The notes under the pieces are model-generated. The model made no database searches. It saw nothing but the letters and a program-made list of their open reading frames with translations, and was not told the DNA's origin. The position numbers and the translations under genes were made by a program. Positions 47,832 to 57,584 of a stretch of 64,000 nucleotides of DNA are shown piece by piece. Each line of letters starts with the position of its first letter. Position 1 is the first letter of the stretch. Source of the stretch: Deferrisoma camini S3R1 (GTDB lineage: Bacteria; Desulfobacterota; Deferrisomatia; Deferrisomatales; Deferrisomataceae); assembly GCF_000526155.1 (NCBI RefSeq), contig NZ_JAFN01000001.1, positions 872,501 through 936,500 of the forward strand. Direction: 5' to 3'.

Positions 47832-48913
47832 AGCAACGGTTGGCGGAGCTGCGGGCCGCCATCGACGACCTGGACCGCCGAATCCTCGAGCTCCTGAACG
47901 AAAGGGCAGGGCTGGCCCGCCGGGTGGGCGAGATCAAACGGGAGGCCGGCGCCCGGTTCTACGCCCCCGGCCGGGAGGAGGACCTGCTGCGCCGGCTCGA
48001 GCAGGCCAACCCCGGCCCGTTCCCCAACGCGGCGGTCCGGGCCGTGTGGCGGGAGATCATCTCGGCCTCCCTGGCCCTCGAGGCGCCCATGAGCGTGGCG
48101 TACCTGGGGCCGCCGGCCACCTTCACCCACCAGGCCGCCCTGCGGAGGTTCGGGGAGTCGGCGCGGCTGGAGCCCGCCCGCACCATCGGCGAGGTGTTCG
48201 AGCGGGTGGAGAAGGGCAAGGTGGCCTACGGGGTGATCCCGGTGGAGAACACCACCGAGGGGGTGGTGAGCCACACCCTGGACATGTTCCTCCGGTCCGA
48301 GCTGAAGATCGTGGCCGAGGTGTACCTGCGGGTGACCCACCACCTGCTCAACCGCAGCGGCCGGCTGGGCGACGTGGAGCGGATCTACTCCCACCCCCAT
48401 GCCGTGGCCCAGTGCCGGGGATGGCTGGAGACCCACCTGGCCGAGGTGCCGGTGTTCGACGCGGCGAGCACCGCCCAGGCGGCCAAGATCGCGTCCGAGG
48501 ACCCGGGGGCGGCCGCGATCGCGGCCGAGGTGGCGGCCCAGGCCTACGGCCTGCGGGTGGTGGAGTCGCGCATCGAGGACAACCCCAACAACTTCACCCG
48601 GTTCCTGGTGATCGGCCCCGAGATTCCCGATCCCAGCGGCCGCGACAAGACCTCGGTGGTGTTCGCGGTCCGGGACGAGGTGGGGGCCCTGTACCGGATG
48701 CTCCAGCCGTTCTTCGAGCACGGCGTGAACCTGACCAAGATCGAGTCCCGTCCCATGCCCGACGAGGCCTGGCAGTACGTGTTCTTCACCGACTGCGAGG
48801 GTCACCTCACCGAGCCCGGCGTCCGGGCCGCCCTGGAGGAGCTGCGCTCCCGCTGCCGGTTCCTGCGGGTGCTGGGCTCCTACCCCCAGGGGAGCCTGCC
48901 CCGGGCCCAGTAG
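47819..48913 (+). CDS. pheA: Bifunctional chorismate mutase/prephenate dehydratase PheA
   Basis: Makes phenylpyruvate from chorismate. It has 364 residues: an AroQ chorismate mutase (LAELRAAIDDLDRRILELLN), then prephenate dehydratase (SVAYLGPPATFTHQAALRRF, YGVIPVENTTEGVVSHTLDM, RIEDNPNNFTRFLVIG) and a C-terminal ACT domain (KTSVVFAVRDEVGALYRMLQ, NLTKIESRPM) for feedback by phenylalanine. First enzyme of a five-gene aromatic block. Confidence 0.96.
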   Translation: MDDVKQRLAELRAAIDDLDRRILELLNERAGLARRVGEIKREAGARFYAPGREEDLLRRLEQANPGPFPNAAVRAVWREIISASLALEAPMSVAYLGPPATFTHQAALRRFGESARLEPARTIGEVFERVEKGKVAYGVIPVENTTEGVVSHTLDMFLRSELKIVAEVYLRVTHHLLNRSGRLGDVERIYSHPHAVAQCRGWLETHLAEVPVFDAASTAQAAKIASEDPGAAAIAAEVAAQAYGLRVVESRIEDNPNNFTRFLVIGPEIPDPSGRDKTSVVFAVRDEVGALYRMLQPFFEHGVNLTKIESRPMPDEAWQYVFFTDCEGHLTEPGVRAALEELRSRCRFLRVLGSYPQGSLPRAQ

Positions 48914-49084
48914 GCGGTTCCCGGCGTCCGGCGCGGCCAGCTTTTCGATCCCGTGCGTTCGAAATCCCGGTACCAACCCGCGGTCGGCTCTGGACGGGCG
49001 GCCGCGGGTTCGGCTATACAGGAGCCTCCCGCCGGCCCGGGCCGGCTTCCGCGATGTCCGAGGGACCTCCACACCCGTGCCACC

Positions 49085-50200
49085 ATGACCGACCGCTTCC
49101 GCCAGCTGGTAAGTCCGTTCGTCCACGACCTATCCCCGTACGTGCCCGGCAAGCCCCTCGAGGACCTGGCCCGGGAGAAGGGGCTCGCCCACATCGTCAA
49201 GCTGGCGAGCAACGAGAACCCCCTGGGCCCCTCGCCCCGGGCCGTGGAAGCGGCCCGATCCGCGCTGGAGGCGGCCCACCGGTACCCGGACGGGTACGGC
49301 CGTGCCCTCAAGGAGGCGCTGGCCCGGCGCTGGGGCGTGGGCCCCGAGAACCTCGTGCTGGGCAACGGCAGCTCCGAGGTGATCGAGATGGTGGTGCGGC
49401 TCGTGGTGCGGCCGGGCCGGTCGGTGGTGCTGGCGAGCCCCTCGTTCAGCATCTACGAGCTGACGGTGCGGGCCCAGGGGGGGGAAGTGGTGTGGGTGCC
49501 GTTGCAGGACCACCGGGTCGACCTGGGCGCCGTGGCCGCGGCCGTCCGTCCGGACACCTCGCTGGTGATCCTGGGCAACCCGAACAACCCCACGGGCACG
49601 GCGTTCGGTGCGGGCGAGTGGGAGCGGTTCCTGGAGCGGGTGCCTTCGTCCGTGGCCGTGATTCTGGACGAGGCCTACGCCGAGTACGCGGACGCCCCTG
49701 ACTTTCCGCAGGGCCCCAGGTACGTGGACCCGAGCCGCCCCCTGGTGGTGGTGCGCACGTTCTCCAAGGCCTACGGGCTGGCCCTGCTGCGGATCGGCTA
49801 CGCCGTGGGCCCGCCGGGGCTGGTGGACTACCTGAACCGCCTGCGGCTGCCGTTCAACGCCAACGGGGTGGCCCAGGCCGCGGCCCTGGCCGCCCTGGCG
49901 GACGGGGAGCACCTGAGACGCAGCCGGCAGGTGAACCGGCGGGGCCGGGAGCGCCTGCACCGGCTGTTCGGCCGAATGGGCCTCGAGCACGTGCCCAGCC
50001 AGGCGAACTTCGTGGCGGTGAAGGTGGGCGACGGCGACGGCGTGTACCGCCGCCTGCTCGATCACGGGGTCATCGTGCGCTCGATCCGGGGCTTCGGCAT
50101 GCCCGAATGGCTGCGGGTCACCGTGGGGCTGCCCGAGGAGTTGGACCGGTTCGAAGCCGCTTTCCAGGCCGTGATGGCCGAGGGGATCGCAAGACCATGA
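49085..50200 (+). CDS. hisC: Histidinol-phosphate/aromatic aminotransferase (HisC family)
   Basis: PLP enzyme of 371 residues: [72 protein letters not shown] and the PLP lysine in [20 protein letters not shown]. No his genes are near; the position between pheA and the DAHP synthase suggests it transaminates phenylpyruvate and hydroxyphenylpyruvate, though it may do both jobs. A 170-base stretch before it has no feature I can support. Its stop overlaps the next ATG. Confidence 0.9.
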   Translation: MTDRFRQLVSPFVHDLSPYVPGKPLEDLAREKGLAHIVKLASNENPLGPSPRAVEAARSALEAAHRYPDGYGRALKEALARRWGVGPENLVLGNGSSEVIEMVVRLVVRPGRSVVLASPSFSIYELTVRAQGGEVVWVPLQDHRVDLGAVAAAVRPDTSLVILGNPNNPTGTAFGAGEWERFLERVPSSVAVILDEAYAEYADAPDFPQGPRYVDPSRPLVVVRTFSKAYGLALLRIGYAVGPPGLVDYLNRLRLPFNANGVAQAAALAALADGEHLRRSRQVNRRGRERLHRLFGRMGLEHVPSQANFVAVKVGDGDGVYRRLLDHGVIVRSIRGFGMPEWLRVTVGLPEELDRFEAAFQAVMAEGIARP

Positions 50201-51225
50201 TCATCGTTCTCAAACCCGACCACAAGGAAGAGGACCGGCGGCAGCTGGTCGAGACCCTCCGGGCCCTGGGGTTGGCCGTGCACGAGTCCCGGGGCGTGCA
50301 GCGCACCCTGGTGGGGGCCATCGGTGACGAGGCGGTGCTGCGGGACCTGCCCCTGGAGTCCATGCCGGGCGTGGAGAGGGTGATCCCGATCCTGAAACCC
50401 TACAAGCTGGTGAGCCGCGAGTTCCACCCGGCCGACTCCGAGGTGGAGGTGGGCGGGATCGCCTTCGGCCCCGGGCCCGTGCAGATCATCGCCGGGCCGT
50501 GCTCCATCGAGGACCGGCAGCTGCTGCTGGAGACCGCCCACGCCATCCAGGAGGCCGGCGCCACCTGCCTGCGGGGCGGGGCCTACAAGCCCCGCACCAG
50601 CCCCTACGCGTTCCAGGGGCTGGGCGAGAAGGGGCTGGAGATGCTGGCCGAGGCCCGGGAGGCCACGGGGTTGCCGGTGGTGACCGAGCTCATGGACCCC
50701 CGGGACACGGTGCTCGTGGCCCGGTACGCCGACGTGGTGCAGATCGGGGCGCGCAACATGCAGAACTTCCGGCTCCTCAAGGAGGTGGGAAACCTCACCA
50801 AGCCCATCCTCATCAAACGGGGCATGTCGGCCACGATCACCGAGTGGCTGATGAGCGCGGAGTACGTGGCCGCCCAGGGCAACCAGCGGATCCTGCTGTG
50901 CGAACGGGGCATCCGGACCTTCGAGACCGCCACCCGCAGCACCCTGGACCTGTCCGCCGTGCCGGTGCTGAAGAGCCAGACCCACCTCCCCGTGTTGGTG
51001 GACCCCAGCCACGCCGCCGGCAGTTGGGAGCTGGTGGAGCCGCTGAGCCGGGCGGCCGTGGCGGCCGGGGCCGACGGGCTGATGATCGAGGTCCACGCCC
51101 GGCCCGATGCGGCCCTGTGCGACGGCAACCAGAGCCTGAAGCCCGAGCGGTTCGCCCGGCTGGTGGAGGCCGTGGCCAACGTGTGCCGGGCCGTGGGCCG
51201 GGAGCTCGGGGGAGGGGAGCGATGA
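50197..51225 (+). CDS. aroF: 3-deoxy-7-phosphoheptulonate synthase (DAHP synthase, type I-beta)
   Basis: First step of the shikimate pathway: PEP plus erythrose-4-phosphate to DAHP. It has 342 residues, with an N-terminal ferredoxin-like regulatory domain ([20 protein letters not shown] to about 70) as in the Thermotoga enzyme, then the barrel: [103 protein letters not shown] overlaps the hisC stop; tyrA follows with a 4-base overlap. Confidence 0.96.
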   Translation: MIIVLKPDHKEEDRRQLVETLRALGLAVHESRGVQRTLVGAIGDEAVLRDLPLESMPGVERVIPILKPYKLVSREFHPADSEVEVGGIAFGPGPVQIIAGPCSIEDRQLLLETAHAIQEAGATCLRGGAYKPRTSPYAFQGLGEKGLEMLAEAREATGLPVVTELMDPRDTVLVARYADVVQIGARNMQNFRLLKEVGNLTKPILIKRGMSATITEWLMSAEYVAAQGNQRILLCERGIRTFETATRSTLDLSAVPVLKSQTHLPVLVDPSHAAGSWELVEPLSRAAVAAGADGLMIEVHARPDAALCDGNQSLKPERFARLVEAVANVCRAVGRELGGGER

Positions 51226-52079
51226 CCGGTCCCACGGTGGGGATCGTGGGCCTCGGGCAGATCGGAGGAAGCCTGGCCGCGGCGATCAAGGCCCACGGCG
51301 TGCCCTACCGGGTGCGGGCGTGGGATCGGCGCACGGCGGCCCTGGGCATGGGCCGGGAGCGCGGGTGGGTGGACGAGGCGGTGGGCTCGGCGGCCGAGGC
51401 CGTGGCCGGGGCCGACCTGGTGGTGCTGGCGGCCCCGGTGACCGCGGTGCGCCGCCTGCTGGCCGAGATCGCCCCGGCCGTGTCCCCGGGCCAGGTCGTC
51501 ACCGACGTGGGCAGCACCAAGGCCTCCATCGTGGCCGAGGCGGCCCGGGTGCTGCCGGCCGGGGTGGAGTTCGTGGGGGCACATCCGGTGGCCGGCACGG
51601 AGCGCTCGGGGGTCGAGGCGGCCGACCCGAGGCTGTTCGACGCTCGGCCGTGCGTGTTGACCCCCCTGCCCCCCACCCCGGCCGAGGCCGTGGAGCGGGT
51701 GGAGTCGCTGTGGAGAGCGCTAGGGGCCCGGGTGGTCCGGATGTCGCCGGAGGCCCACGACCGGGTGTTCGCGTGGGTGAGCCACCTGCCCCACCTGCTC
51801 GCGTACACCCTGACCTGGGCGGTGCTCGAGAAGCTCGGGGACCAGGAGCTGAACCTGGCGGGGCCGTCGCTGCGGGACTGGACCCGGGTGGTGGGGAGCC
51901 CCCCGGCCCTGTGGCGGGACATCTGCATGGAGAACCGCGAGGCCCTGGGCCGGGTCCTGGGGGAGTTCGAGGAGGAGCTGGCCGCGGTGCGAAAGCGGCT
52001 CGAGACCGGGGACGCCGAGGCCCTGGAGGCCCTGTTCCACGGGGCGAAGGAAGGGAGGAGCCGGCTTTGGACCGTGTGA
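51222..52079 (+). CDS. tyrA: Prephenate dehydrogenase TyrA
   Basis: Oxidises prephenate to 4-hydroxyphenylpyruvate. It has 285 residues: NAD motif [60 protein letters not shown] (active-site His), then the helical C-terminal half ([20 protein letters not shown]). No ACT domain. GGAGGGGAGC upstream of ATG 51222. aroA starts inside its end. Confidence 0.95.
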   Translation: MTGPTVGIVGLGQIGGSLAAAIKAHGVPYRVRAWDRRTAALGMGRERGWVDEAVGSAAEAVAGADLVVLAAPVTAVRRLLAEIAPAVSPGQVVTDVGSTKASIVAEAARVLPAGVEFVGAHPVAGTERSGVEAADPRLFDARPCVLTPLPPTPAEAVERVESLWRALGARVVRMSPEAHDRVFAWVSHLPHLLAYTLTWAVLEKLGDQELNLAGPSLRDWTRVVGSPPALWRDICMENREALGRVLGEFEEELAAVRKRLETGDAEALEALFHGAKEGRSRLWTV

Positions 52080-53359
52080 GGGTGGCGGGCTCCGGCCCGT
52101 TCCGGCGGGAGCTTCGGGTGCCGGGGGACAAATCCGTCTCCCATCGGGCATTGATGTTCGCGGCCCTGGCCGAGGGAACGTCCCGGATCCGGGGCCTGCA
52201 GGCCGGGGCCGACGTGGCGTCCACCCGGGCCGCGCTGGAGCGCCTGGGCGTGGCGATGTGGGACGAGGGGGACACGGTCGTGGTGGAGGGCCGGGGTCTG
52301 GGGGGGCTCCGGGAGCCCGACGACGTGCTGGACTGCGGGAACTCCGGAACCACCATGCGGCTGCTCGCGGGCGTGCTGGCCGGCCACGGGTTCCTGTCGG
52401 TGCTCACCGGCGACGCCAGCCTGCGCCAGCGGCCCATGGCCCGGGTCCTGGACCCCCTGCGGGAGATGGGGGCCCTGGCCCTGGGCCGCCGGGAGGACCG
52501 CCTGGCGCCCCTGGTGATCCGGGGCGGGAGCCTGCGGGCCCTGACCTGGAGGCTGCCCGTGGCCAGCGCCCAGGTGAAGAGCGCCGTGCTCCTGGCCGGG
52601 CTCCACTGCCGGGGAACCACCTGGGTGGAGGAGCCGGCCCCGTCCCGGGACCACACCGAGCGGATGCTCGAGGCCATGGGCGCCGGGATCGTCCGGGAGG
52701 ACGGCAGAGTGGGGGTGAGGGGACGCGTGCCGCTGGCGCCGCTCGACATGGAGGTGCCGGGCGACCCGTCGGCCGCGGCGTTTTGGGCTGCCGCGGCCTG
52801 TCTGGTGCCCGGCTCGCGGGTCACGGTGCGGGGGGTGTGCCTGAACCCGACCCGCACCGGGTTCTTCCGGATCCTCCGGAGGATGGGGGCGGCCGTGGAG
52901 CTGCGGCCCACCGGCACCTCCGGGGGCGAGCCCGTGGGGGACGTGACCGTGGAGCACCGGGCCCTGCGAGGGACCCGGGTGGACCCCGCCGAGGTGCCGG
53001 CCGCCATCGACGAGTTCCCGGTGCTGGCCGCGGTGGCGGCCGCGGCCGGGGGGGTGACCGAGGTGACCGGCGCGGGGGAGCTGCGGCACAAGGAGTCCGA
53101 CCGGATCGGAACCCTGGCGGGGGAGCTTCGCAAGGCCGGGGTGGAGGTGGAGGCGTTCGAGGACGGGTTCCGGATCCGGGGGCCGGCCGCCTTGCGGCCG
53201 GCCGTGTTCGACAGCCACGGCGACCACCGGCTCGCCATGGCCCTGGGGGTGCTGTCTCTGGCCATCCCGGGCGGGGCCGAGGTGACCCGGGCCGATGCCG
53301 TGGCGGTGTCTTACTCGCGGTTCTGGGAGGATCTCGGTGGGAACCCCGACAGGCCGTGA
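52067..53359 (+). CDS. aroA: 3-phosphoshikimate 1-carboxyvinyltransferase (EPSP synthase) AroA
   Basis: Sixth shikimate-pathway enzyme. It has 430 residues: RRELRVPGDKSVSHRALMFA, LDCGNSGTTMRLLAGVLAGH, LRQRPMARVLDPLREMGA, VPGDPSAAAFWAAAACLVPG and ELRHKESDRIGTLAGELRKA, SHGDHRLAMALGVL. Start taken at TTG 52067, six bases after GGGAGGAG; GTG 52076 also overlaps the tyrA stop but is 15 bases from that site. In relatives cmk, ispH and rpsA often follow; here 393 bases of repeat DNA follow instead. Confidence 0.95.
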   Translation: MDRVRVAGSGPFRRELRVPGDKSVSHRALMFAALAEGTSRIRGLQAGADVASTRAALERLGVAMWDEGDTVVVEGRGLGGLREPDDVLDCGNSGTTMRLLAGVLAGHGFLSVLTGDASLRQRPMARVLDPLREMGALALGRREDRLAPLVIRGGSLRALTWRLPVASAQVKSAVLLAGLHCRGTTWVEEPAPSRDHTERMLEAMGAGIVREDGRVGVRGRVPLAPLDMEVPGDPSAAAFWAAAACLVPGSRVTVRGVCLNPTRTGFFRILRRMGAAVELRPTGTSGGEPVGDVTVEHRALRGTRVDPAEVPAAIDEFPVLAAVAAAAGGVTEVTGAGELRHKESDRIGTLAGELRKAGVEVEAFEDGFRIRGPAALRPAVFDSHGDHRLAMALGVLSLAIPGGAEVTRADAVAVSYSRFWEDLGGNPDRP

Positions 53360-53384
53360 GACGGCCTACCGGTGCCGCGTCTCA

Positions 53385-53610
53385 GAAATTTCGTGGTGTT
53401 CCAAGGGGTGGGGCTGGGGGCCCCTCCTTCGCTGAACGGCCTCGCAGGGGCCACCTCGGCGCGGTCCGCTGCGGCGCGTGAGAGCACGCGCCGCGGCCGC
53501 TCCCCTGGCGCCGGGCGGCCCGAGCTGCTCGGCCGTCGCGCTTCGTCGGAGCCCCCAGCCCCACCGCTGCAATCCGCATACGTTTTTGCGAAACGGTACA
53601 CTAGAAATTC
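53385..53610. repeat. Inverted-repeat element, larger relative of the one at 22002
   Basis: Left end GAAATTTCGTGGTGTTCC (53385) and right end GGTACACTAGAAATTC (53595-53610) are imperfect inverses. Just inside, GGGGTGGGGCTGGGGGC faces CCCCCAGCCCCACC, the segment shared with 22033-22046. The middle holds a perfect 10-bp hairpin GCGGCGCGTG-agag-CACGCGCCGC (53471-53494). No gene. With the CTAG-rich module at 53671 it fills the 53360-53752 gap. Confidence 0.75.
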
Positions 53611-53670
53611 GAGGCCGGACCATGCCCCTGGAGACCGGGGGGTGACGCCAAAGGGGCGGCGTTATGTCTG

Positions 53671-53734
53671 GAACGCTTGGAGATCAAGGGGGTTTTCCAG
53701 CTTTCCAGCTTTCTAGCTTTTTAGCCTTCTAGCC
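53671..53734 (+). repeat. Dispersed repeat, CTAG-rich module (copy upstream of ftsY)
   Basis: GAACGCTTGGAGATCAAGG, GGGTTTTCCAGC, then TTTCCAGC/TTTCTAGC/TTTTTAGC/CTTCTAGC units of eight bases. Same family and same position relative to the next gene as 722-796 before fliL. Confidence 0.75.
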
Positions 53735-53752
53735 GACCACGAGGGAGGAGCT

Positions 53753-54976
53753 GTGAGCGAGGAAATCCCGAAGAAGCGGGGGCTGTTCGGCCGGTTGTTC
53801 CGGCGGGGAGGGGGCGAGGCGGTCGAGCCCCCGGAGCCGCCGTCGGAGCCGGACGAGGAGCCGACATCCGGAGAGGAGGCCGACGCCCCCGCACCCGAGC
53901 CGCCCGCGGACCAGGAGCCGTCGCCTGAAGAGGAGCCGTTGCCCGAGCCCGAGGAGGTCGGGGAGGCGCCCCCCCCGGAGCCTGCCGACGCCCCGCCCGA
54001 GCCCGTGCCGGAAGAGGAGAGGGAGGGGGAGGCTGAGGAGGGGTCTGGTGAGGACTCCCCGGCCCGGGCCGGGTTCCTAGCCCGGCTCCGCCAGGGGCTG
54101 GCCAAGACCCGCCAGGGCCTGGCCAAGAAGGTGGACCGGGTGCTGTTCGGCAAGAAGGAGATCGACGCCGAGACCCTGGACGAGCTGGAGGAGGCCCTGG
54201 TCACCGCGGATCTGGGCGTGGCCACGGTCATGCACCTGGTGGACGAGATCCGGGAGAAGGTGAGCCGCAAGGAGTTGGTGCGGCCCGAGGCCCTGCGCGA
54301 GCACCTGAAGGCGGCCATCCGGGAGATCCTGGTGGCGGAGGAGGCCCGACCGGCGCCGGAGGGGGTGCGGCCCTGGGTGATCATGGTGGTGGGCGTGAAC
54401 GGCGTGGGCAAGACCACCACCATCGGCAAGATCGGGGCCCGGTTTCGCCGGGAGGGCAAGCGGGTGATCCTGGCCGCCGGCGACACGTTTCGGGCGGCGG
54501 CCATCGAACAGCTCGAGATCTGGGGGAACCGGATCGGGGCCCAGGTGGTGCGGCACCAGCAGGGGTCCGACCCGGCCGCGGTGGCGTTCGACGCGGTGGA
54601 GGCCGGCAAGGCCCGGGATGCGGACGTGGTCATCGTGGACACGGCGGGCCGGCTCCACACCAAGCGCAACCTGATGGAGGAGCTCAAGAAGGTCCGGCGG
54701 GTGATCGGCAAGGCCCTGCCCGGCGCGCCCCACGAGGTGCTGCTGGTCCTGGACGCCACCACCGGCCAGAACGCCGTGAGCCAGGCGCGGCTGTTCCACG
54801 AGGCCGTGGGGGTGGACGCCATCGCCCTGACCAAGCTGGACGGCACGGCCCGGGGCGGCGTGATCGTGGCCATCTGCGACGACCTCAAGATCCCCATCCG
54901 GTACATCGGCATCGGCGAAGGGGTCGAGGACCTGCGCCCCTTCGACGCCCAGGCGTTCGTGGACGCGCTGTTCTGA
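53753..54976 (+). CDS. ftsY: Signal recognition particle receptor FtsY
   Basis: GTPase that docks ribosome-SRP complexes at the membrane. It has 407 residues with a long acidic, Pro/Glu-rich N-terminal A domain (about 1-105), then the NG domain: VVGVNGVGKTTTIGKIGARF, VILAAGDTFRAAAIEQLEIW, VVIVDTAGRLHTKRNLMEEL, ALTKLDGTARGGVIVAICDD and IGIGEGVEDLRPFDAQAFVD. GTG 53753 has GGGAGGAG upstream. The stop TGA directly abuts a repeat element. Confidence 0.97.
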   Translation: MSEEIPKKRGLFGRLFRRGGGEAVEPPEPPSEPDEEPTSGEEADAPAPEPPADQEPSPEEEPLPEPEEVGEAPPPEPADAPPEPVPEEEREGEAEEGSGEDSPARAGFLARLRQGLAKTRQGLAKKVDRVLFGKKEIDAETLDELEEALVTADLGVATVMHLVDEIREKVSRKELVRPEALREHLKAAIREILVAEEARPAPEGVRPWVIMVVGVNGVGKTTTIGKIGARFRREGKRVILAAGDTFRAAAIEQLEIWGNRIGAQVVRHQQGSDPAAVAFDAVEAGKARDADVVIVDTAGRLHTKRNLMEELKKVRRVIGKALPGAPHEVLLVLDATTGQNAVSQARLFHEAVGVDAIALTKLDGTARGGVIVAICDDLKIPIRYIGIGEGVEDLRPFDAQAFVDALF

Positions 54977-55109
54977 CACCAAGTTGCCATCCAACGGATA
55001 CGCATCCGGGGGCGGGGCCAGGGACCCGCGGTTTCCGACGGGTCCCCGGCCCCGCCGAGCAGGGGGCGATAACGCCTGTTCCTCCGCCTGGTTGCATGCA
55101 ACTTGGTAT
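54977..55109. repeat. Short element with ACCAAGTTG inverted ends
   Basis: Left CACCAAGTTGCCATCC (54977) and right GCATGCAACTTGGTAT (55094-55109). The left half (GGATACGCATCCGGGGGCGG) matches the inverse of the right half of the element at 14912-15177. Inside, GGGACCCG-cggtttccga-CGGGTCCC forms a hairpin (near 55021-55047). It abuts the ftsY stop, as the related element runs into the end of the FlhB-like gene. Confidence 0.8.
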
Positions 55110-55151
55110 GGCCCGCGGCCCCGCAGGGCCTTCGTTCGGATCCGAAAAGGC

Positions 55152-55178
55152 TCAAGTTTGAGCGGCCGGGGCCGAACC
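55152..55178 (+). promoter_or_regulatory. Possible sigma-28-type promoter or palindromic operator upstream of the antiporter
   Basis: TCAAGTTT, exactly 11 bases, GCCGAACC, similar to TAAAGTTT-N11-GCCGATAA. The site overlaps a perfect palindrome GCTCAAGTTTGAGC (55150-55163), and another palindrome, TTCGGATCCGAA, is at 55135-55146. It could be an operator rather than a promoter. Confidence 0.3.
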
Positions 55179-55220
55179 GTTCCACGGCCGGCATCCCGCT
55201 TTTTCCGGGAGGAGCGAGAA

Positions 55221-56663
55221 ATGGACAAACGCCCTCTGGGCCGCCTTCTGGCGGCGATCGCCCTGGGAACCCTGTTCGCCACCACGGCGTGGGCCTCCGG
55301 CGGAGGGGAGGGAGGGGCCGGGCTCGGGAGCGAGCTCGCCCTGTACTGGGGAATTCCGTTCGTGGGCATCCTGCTCTCCATCGCCCTGTTTCCCCTGTTG
55401 GCGCCCCGGTTCTGGCACCACCACTTCGGCAAGGTCTCGGCCTTCTGGGCCTTGGCCCTGGCGGTGCCGTTCCTGGTCGCGTACCGGGGCGAGGCGCTGC
55501 ACCAGATCATCGAGATCTACCTGGCCGACTACGTGCCGTTCATCATCCTGCTGTGGTCCCTGTACACGGTGGCCGGCGGCATCCTGGTCACCGGCAGCCT
55601 CGCGGGCACCCCCCTGGTCAACCTGCTGCTGCTGGTGGTCGGAACGGCCATCGCCTCGTGGGTGGGCACCACGGGCGCGGCCATGCTCCTGATCCGGCCG
55701 TTCCTGCGGGCCAACACCTGGCGCAAGCGCCGCACCTACCAGGTGGTGTTCTTCATCTTCCTGGTGTGCAACGTGGGCGGCGCCCTGACCCCTCTGGGGG
55801 ATCCACCCCTGTTCCTGGGGTTCCTCCACGGGGTGCCGTTCTTCTGGACCTTCAAGATCCTGCCGCCGATGCTGCTGGTGTCCGCGGTGCTGCTGACCGT
55901 ATTCTTCCTCATGGACTGGTACTACTACCGCAAGGAGGAGGGCCGGCCCCCGGCCCCGGACGGGTCGAAGCTCCGGATCGAGGGAGGGCACAACCTGCTG
56001 TTCCTCGCCGGCGTGGTGGCGGGGGTGCTGCTGAGCGGGGTGCTCCACACCCGCCTGGGAACGGTCAATCTGTTGGGGGTGACCCTGTCCGTGGCGGGTG
56101 TGGGCCGGGACGTGCTGCTGGTGGCGATGGGGATCCTTTCCCTGCGGACCACCAGGCGGGCGATCCGGGAGCGCAACGAGTTCACCTGGTTCCCCATCGT
56201 GGAGGTGGCCTACCTGTTCGCCGGCATCTTCGTGACCATGATCCCGGTGCTCGAGATCCTGAAGGCCGGCACCCAGGGCCACATGGCCTTCCTGATCGAG
56301 GCGGTCAAGGAGCCGCTCCACTACTTCTGGGTCACCGGCGGGCTGTCCAGCTTCCTGGACAATGCGCCCACCTACCTGGTGTTCCTGAACACGGCCCTGG
56401 GCAACTTCTTCCCGGGGGTGCCGGAGCGTCAGGCCATCCTGAACCTGATCCAGCACCAGCAGGTCTACCTCGAGGCCGTGGCGGCGGGCGCCGTGTTCAT
56501 GGGAGCGAACACGTACATCGGAAACGCGCCCAACTTCATGGTGCGGTCCATCGCCGAGGAGGCCGGCGTGGAGATGCCCAGTTTCTTCGGGTATATTCTC
56601 AAGTACTCCCTGGTCTTCCTGGTGCCCACCTTCGTTCTCGTGACCCTCGTCTTCTTCCGGTGA
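55221..56663 (+). CDS. Sodium:proton antiporter / ion transporter (NhaD-like)
   Basis: Integral membrane transporter of the ion-transporter superfamily, 480 residues from ATG 55221 (GGGAGGAGCGAG upstream). A signal-like N-terminus (LLAAIALGTLFATTAWASGG) is followed by about 11 hydrophobic segments. Conserved spots: TGAAMLLIRPFLRANTWRKR, VGGALTPLGDPPLFLGFLHG, VTGGLSSFLDNAPTYLVFLN, and ANTYIGNAPNFMVRSIAEEA. The two GxxSxxxDNAP/GDPP loops are the substrate hairpins of this superfamily. Which ion it moves is inference. Coupled with a universal stress protein 12 bases downstream. Confidence 0.82.
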   Translation: MDKRPLGRLLAAIALGTLFATTAWASGGGEGGAGLGSELALYWGIPFVGILLSIALFPLLAPRFWHHHFGKVSAFWALALAVPFLVAYRGEALHQIIEIYLADYVPFIILLWSLYTVAGGILVTGSLAGTPLVNLLLLVVGTAIASWVGTTGAAMLLIRPFLRANTWRKRRTYQVVFFIFLVCNVGGALTPLGDPPLFLGFLHGVPFFWTFKILPPMLLVSAVLLTVFFLMDWYYYRKEEGRPPAPDGSKLRIEGGHNLLFLAGVVAGVLLSGVLHTRLGTVNLLGVTLSVAGVGRDVLLVAMGILSLRTTRRAIRERNEFTWFPIVEVAYLFAGIFVTMIPVLEILKAGTQGHMAFLIEAVKEPLHYFWVTGGLSSFLDNAPTYLVFLNTALGNFFPGVPERQAILNLIQHQQVYLEAVAAGAVFMGANTYIGNAPNFMVRSIAEEAGVEMPSFFGYILKYSLVFLVPTFVLVTLVFFR

Positions 56664-56675
56664 GGGGAGGTAGCC

Positions 56676-57575
56676 ATGGACGCGATTCGCAAGGTGCTGT
56701 TCCCCACCAAGTTCGAGGATCTGTCGTTCCGGTGCCTGGAGCGGCTGCTTCCCCTCAAGGCCGCCGGCCTGGAGGAGGTGATCCTCCTGTTCGTGATCGA
56801 TCGGGACGAGGTGGCCTACAACCTGTTCCGGGGCTTCGACAAGAAGCTCGCGGACCAGCTCCGGGAGGAGGCCCGGATCCGGTTCGAGGACTGGGAGAAA
56901 CGCCTGGCCGAGGAGGGGATCCGGGCCCGGCACCGGATCGAGGTGGGCTCGCCCGAGGGCAAGATCCTGGAGCTGGGCTGCGAGGAGGAGGTGGACCTGG
57001 TGGTGGCCGGCCGGCAGCATGCCCATGTGGCCGACACCGTGTACCTAGGTGGCACCACCATGGCGGTCCTGCGGCGATCGGCCATGCCGGTGCTCGTGTG
57101 CAAGCACACGGGCGAGGGGGCCTGCGACCTGCCCGGTGCCAACGTGTTCGAGCGGGTGCTTCTGGCCACGGACTTCTCCGCCGACAGCGAGCGGGCCCTG
57201 GGGTTCGTGCGGGCCCTGGCCCCGGCGGCCAAGGCCGTGGACGTGGTGCACGTGATCACCGAACGGGACTTCCGGCGGAGCCCCCCCGAGGCGATCGCCG
57301 AGGCCGAGGCCGAGGCCAAGGAGCGCATGGAGGCGATCTGCCAGGACCTGCGTGGGCTGGGCCTGGAGGCCGATCCCCACCTGCTGGCCGGACATACGGC
57401 CGAGGCCGTGCTCCAGGCGGCCCAGGACTACCACAGCACCCTGATCGTGATGGGCACGAAGGGGCGCCACGGCATCCGGGAGATGTGGGTCGGGAGCGCG
57501 TCCCACCGGGTGGCCGAGCTCGCCCCCACTCCGGTGGTGCTGGTGCCCCTGGCCCGGGACGAGTGCTACGTGTGA
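56676..57575 (+). CDS. Universal stress protein with two UspA domains
   Basis: 299 residues with tandem Usp domains: first IRKVLFPTKFEDLSFRCLER to VLVCKH at about 140, second VFERVLLATDFSADSERALG to VVLVPL. The second has the ATP-binding GTKGRHGIREMWVGSASHRV pattern (G-2x-G-9x-G-S); the first has AGRQHAHVADTVYLGGTTMA, which is weaker. Its place right after the antiporter suggests it senses nucleotide or stress for that transporter. Confidence 0.9.
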   Translation: MDAIRKVLFPTKFEDLSFRCLERLLPLKAAGLEEVILLFVIDRDEVAYNLFRGFDKKLADQLREEARIRFEDWEKRLAEEGIRARHRIEVGSPEGKILELGCEEEVDLVVAGRQHAHVADTVYLGGTTMAVLRRSAMPVLVCKHTGEGACDLPGANVFERVLLATDFSADSERALGFVRALAPAAKAVDVVHVITERDFRRSPPEAIAEAEAEAKERMEAICQDLRGLGLEADPHLLAGHTAEAVLQAAQDYHSTLIVMGTKGRHGIREMWVGSASHRVAELAPTPVVLVPLARDECYV

Positions 57576-57584
57576 CCCGAGCGG

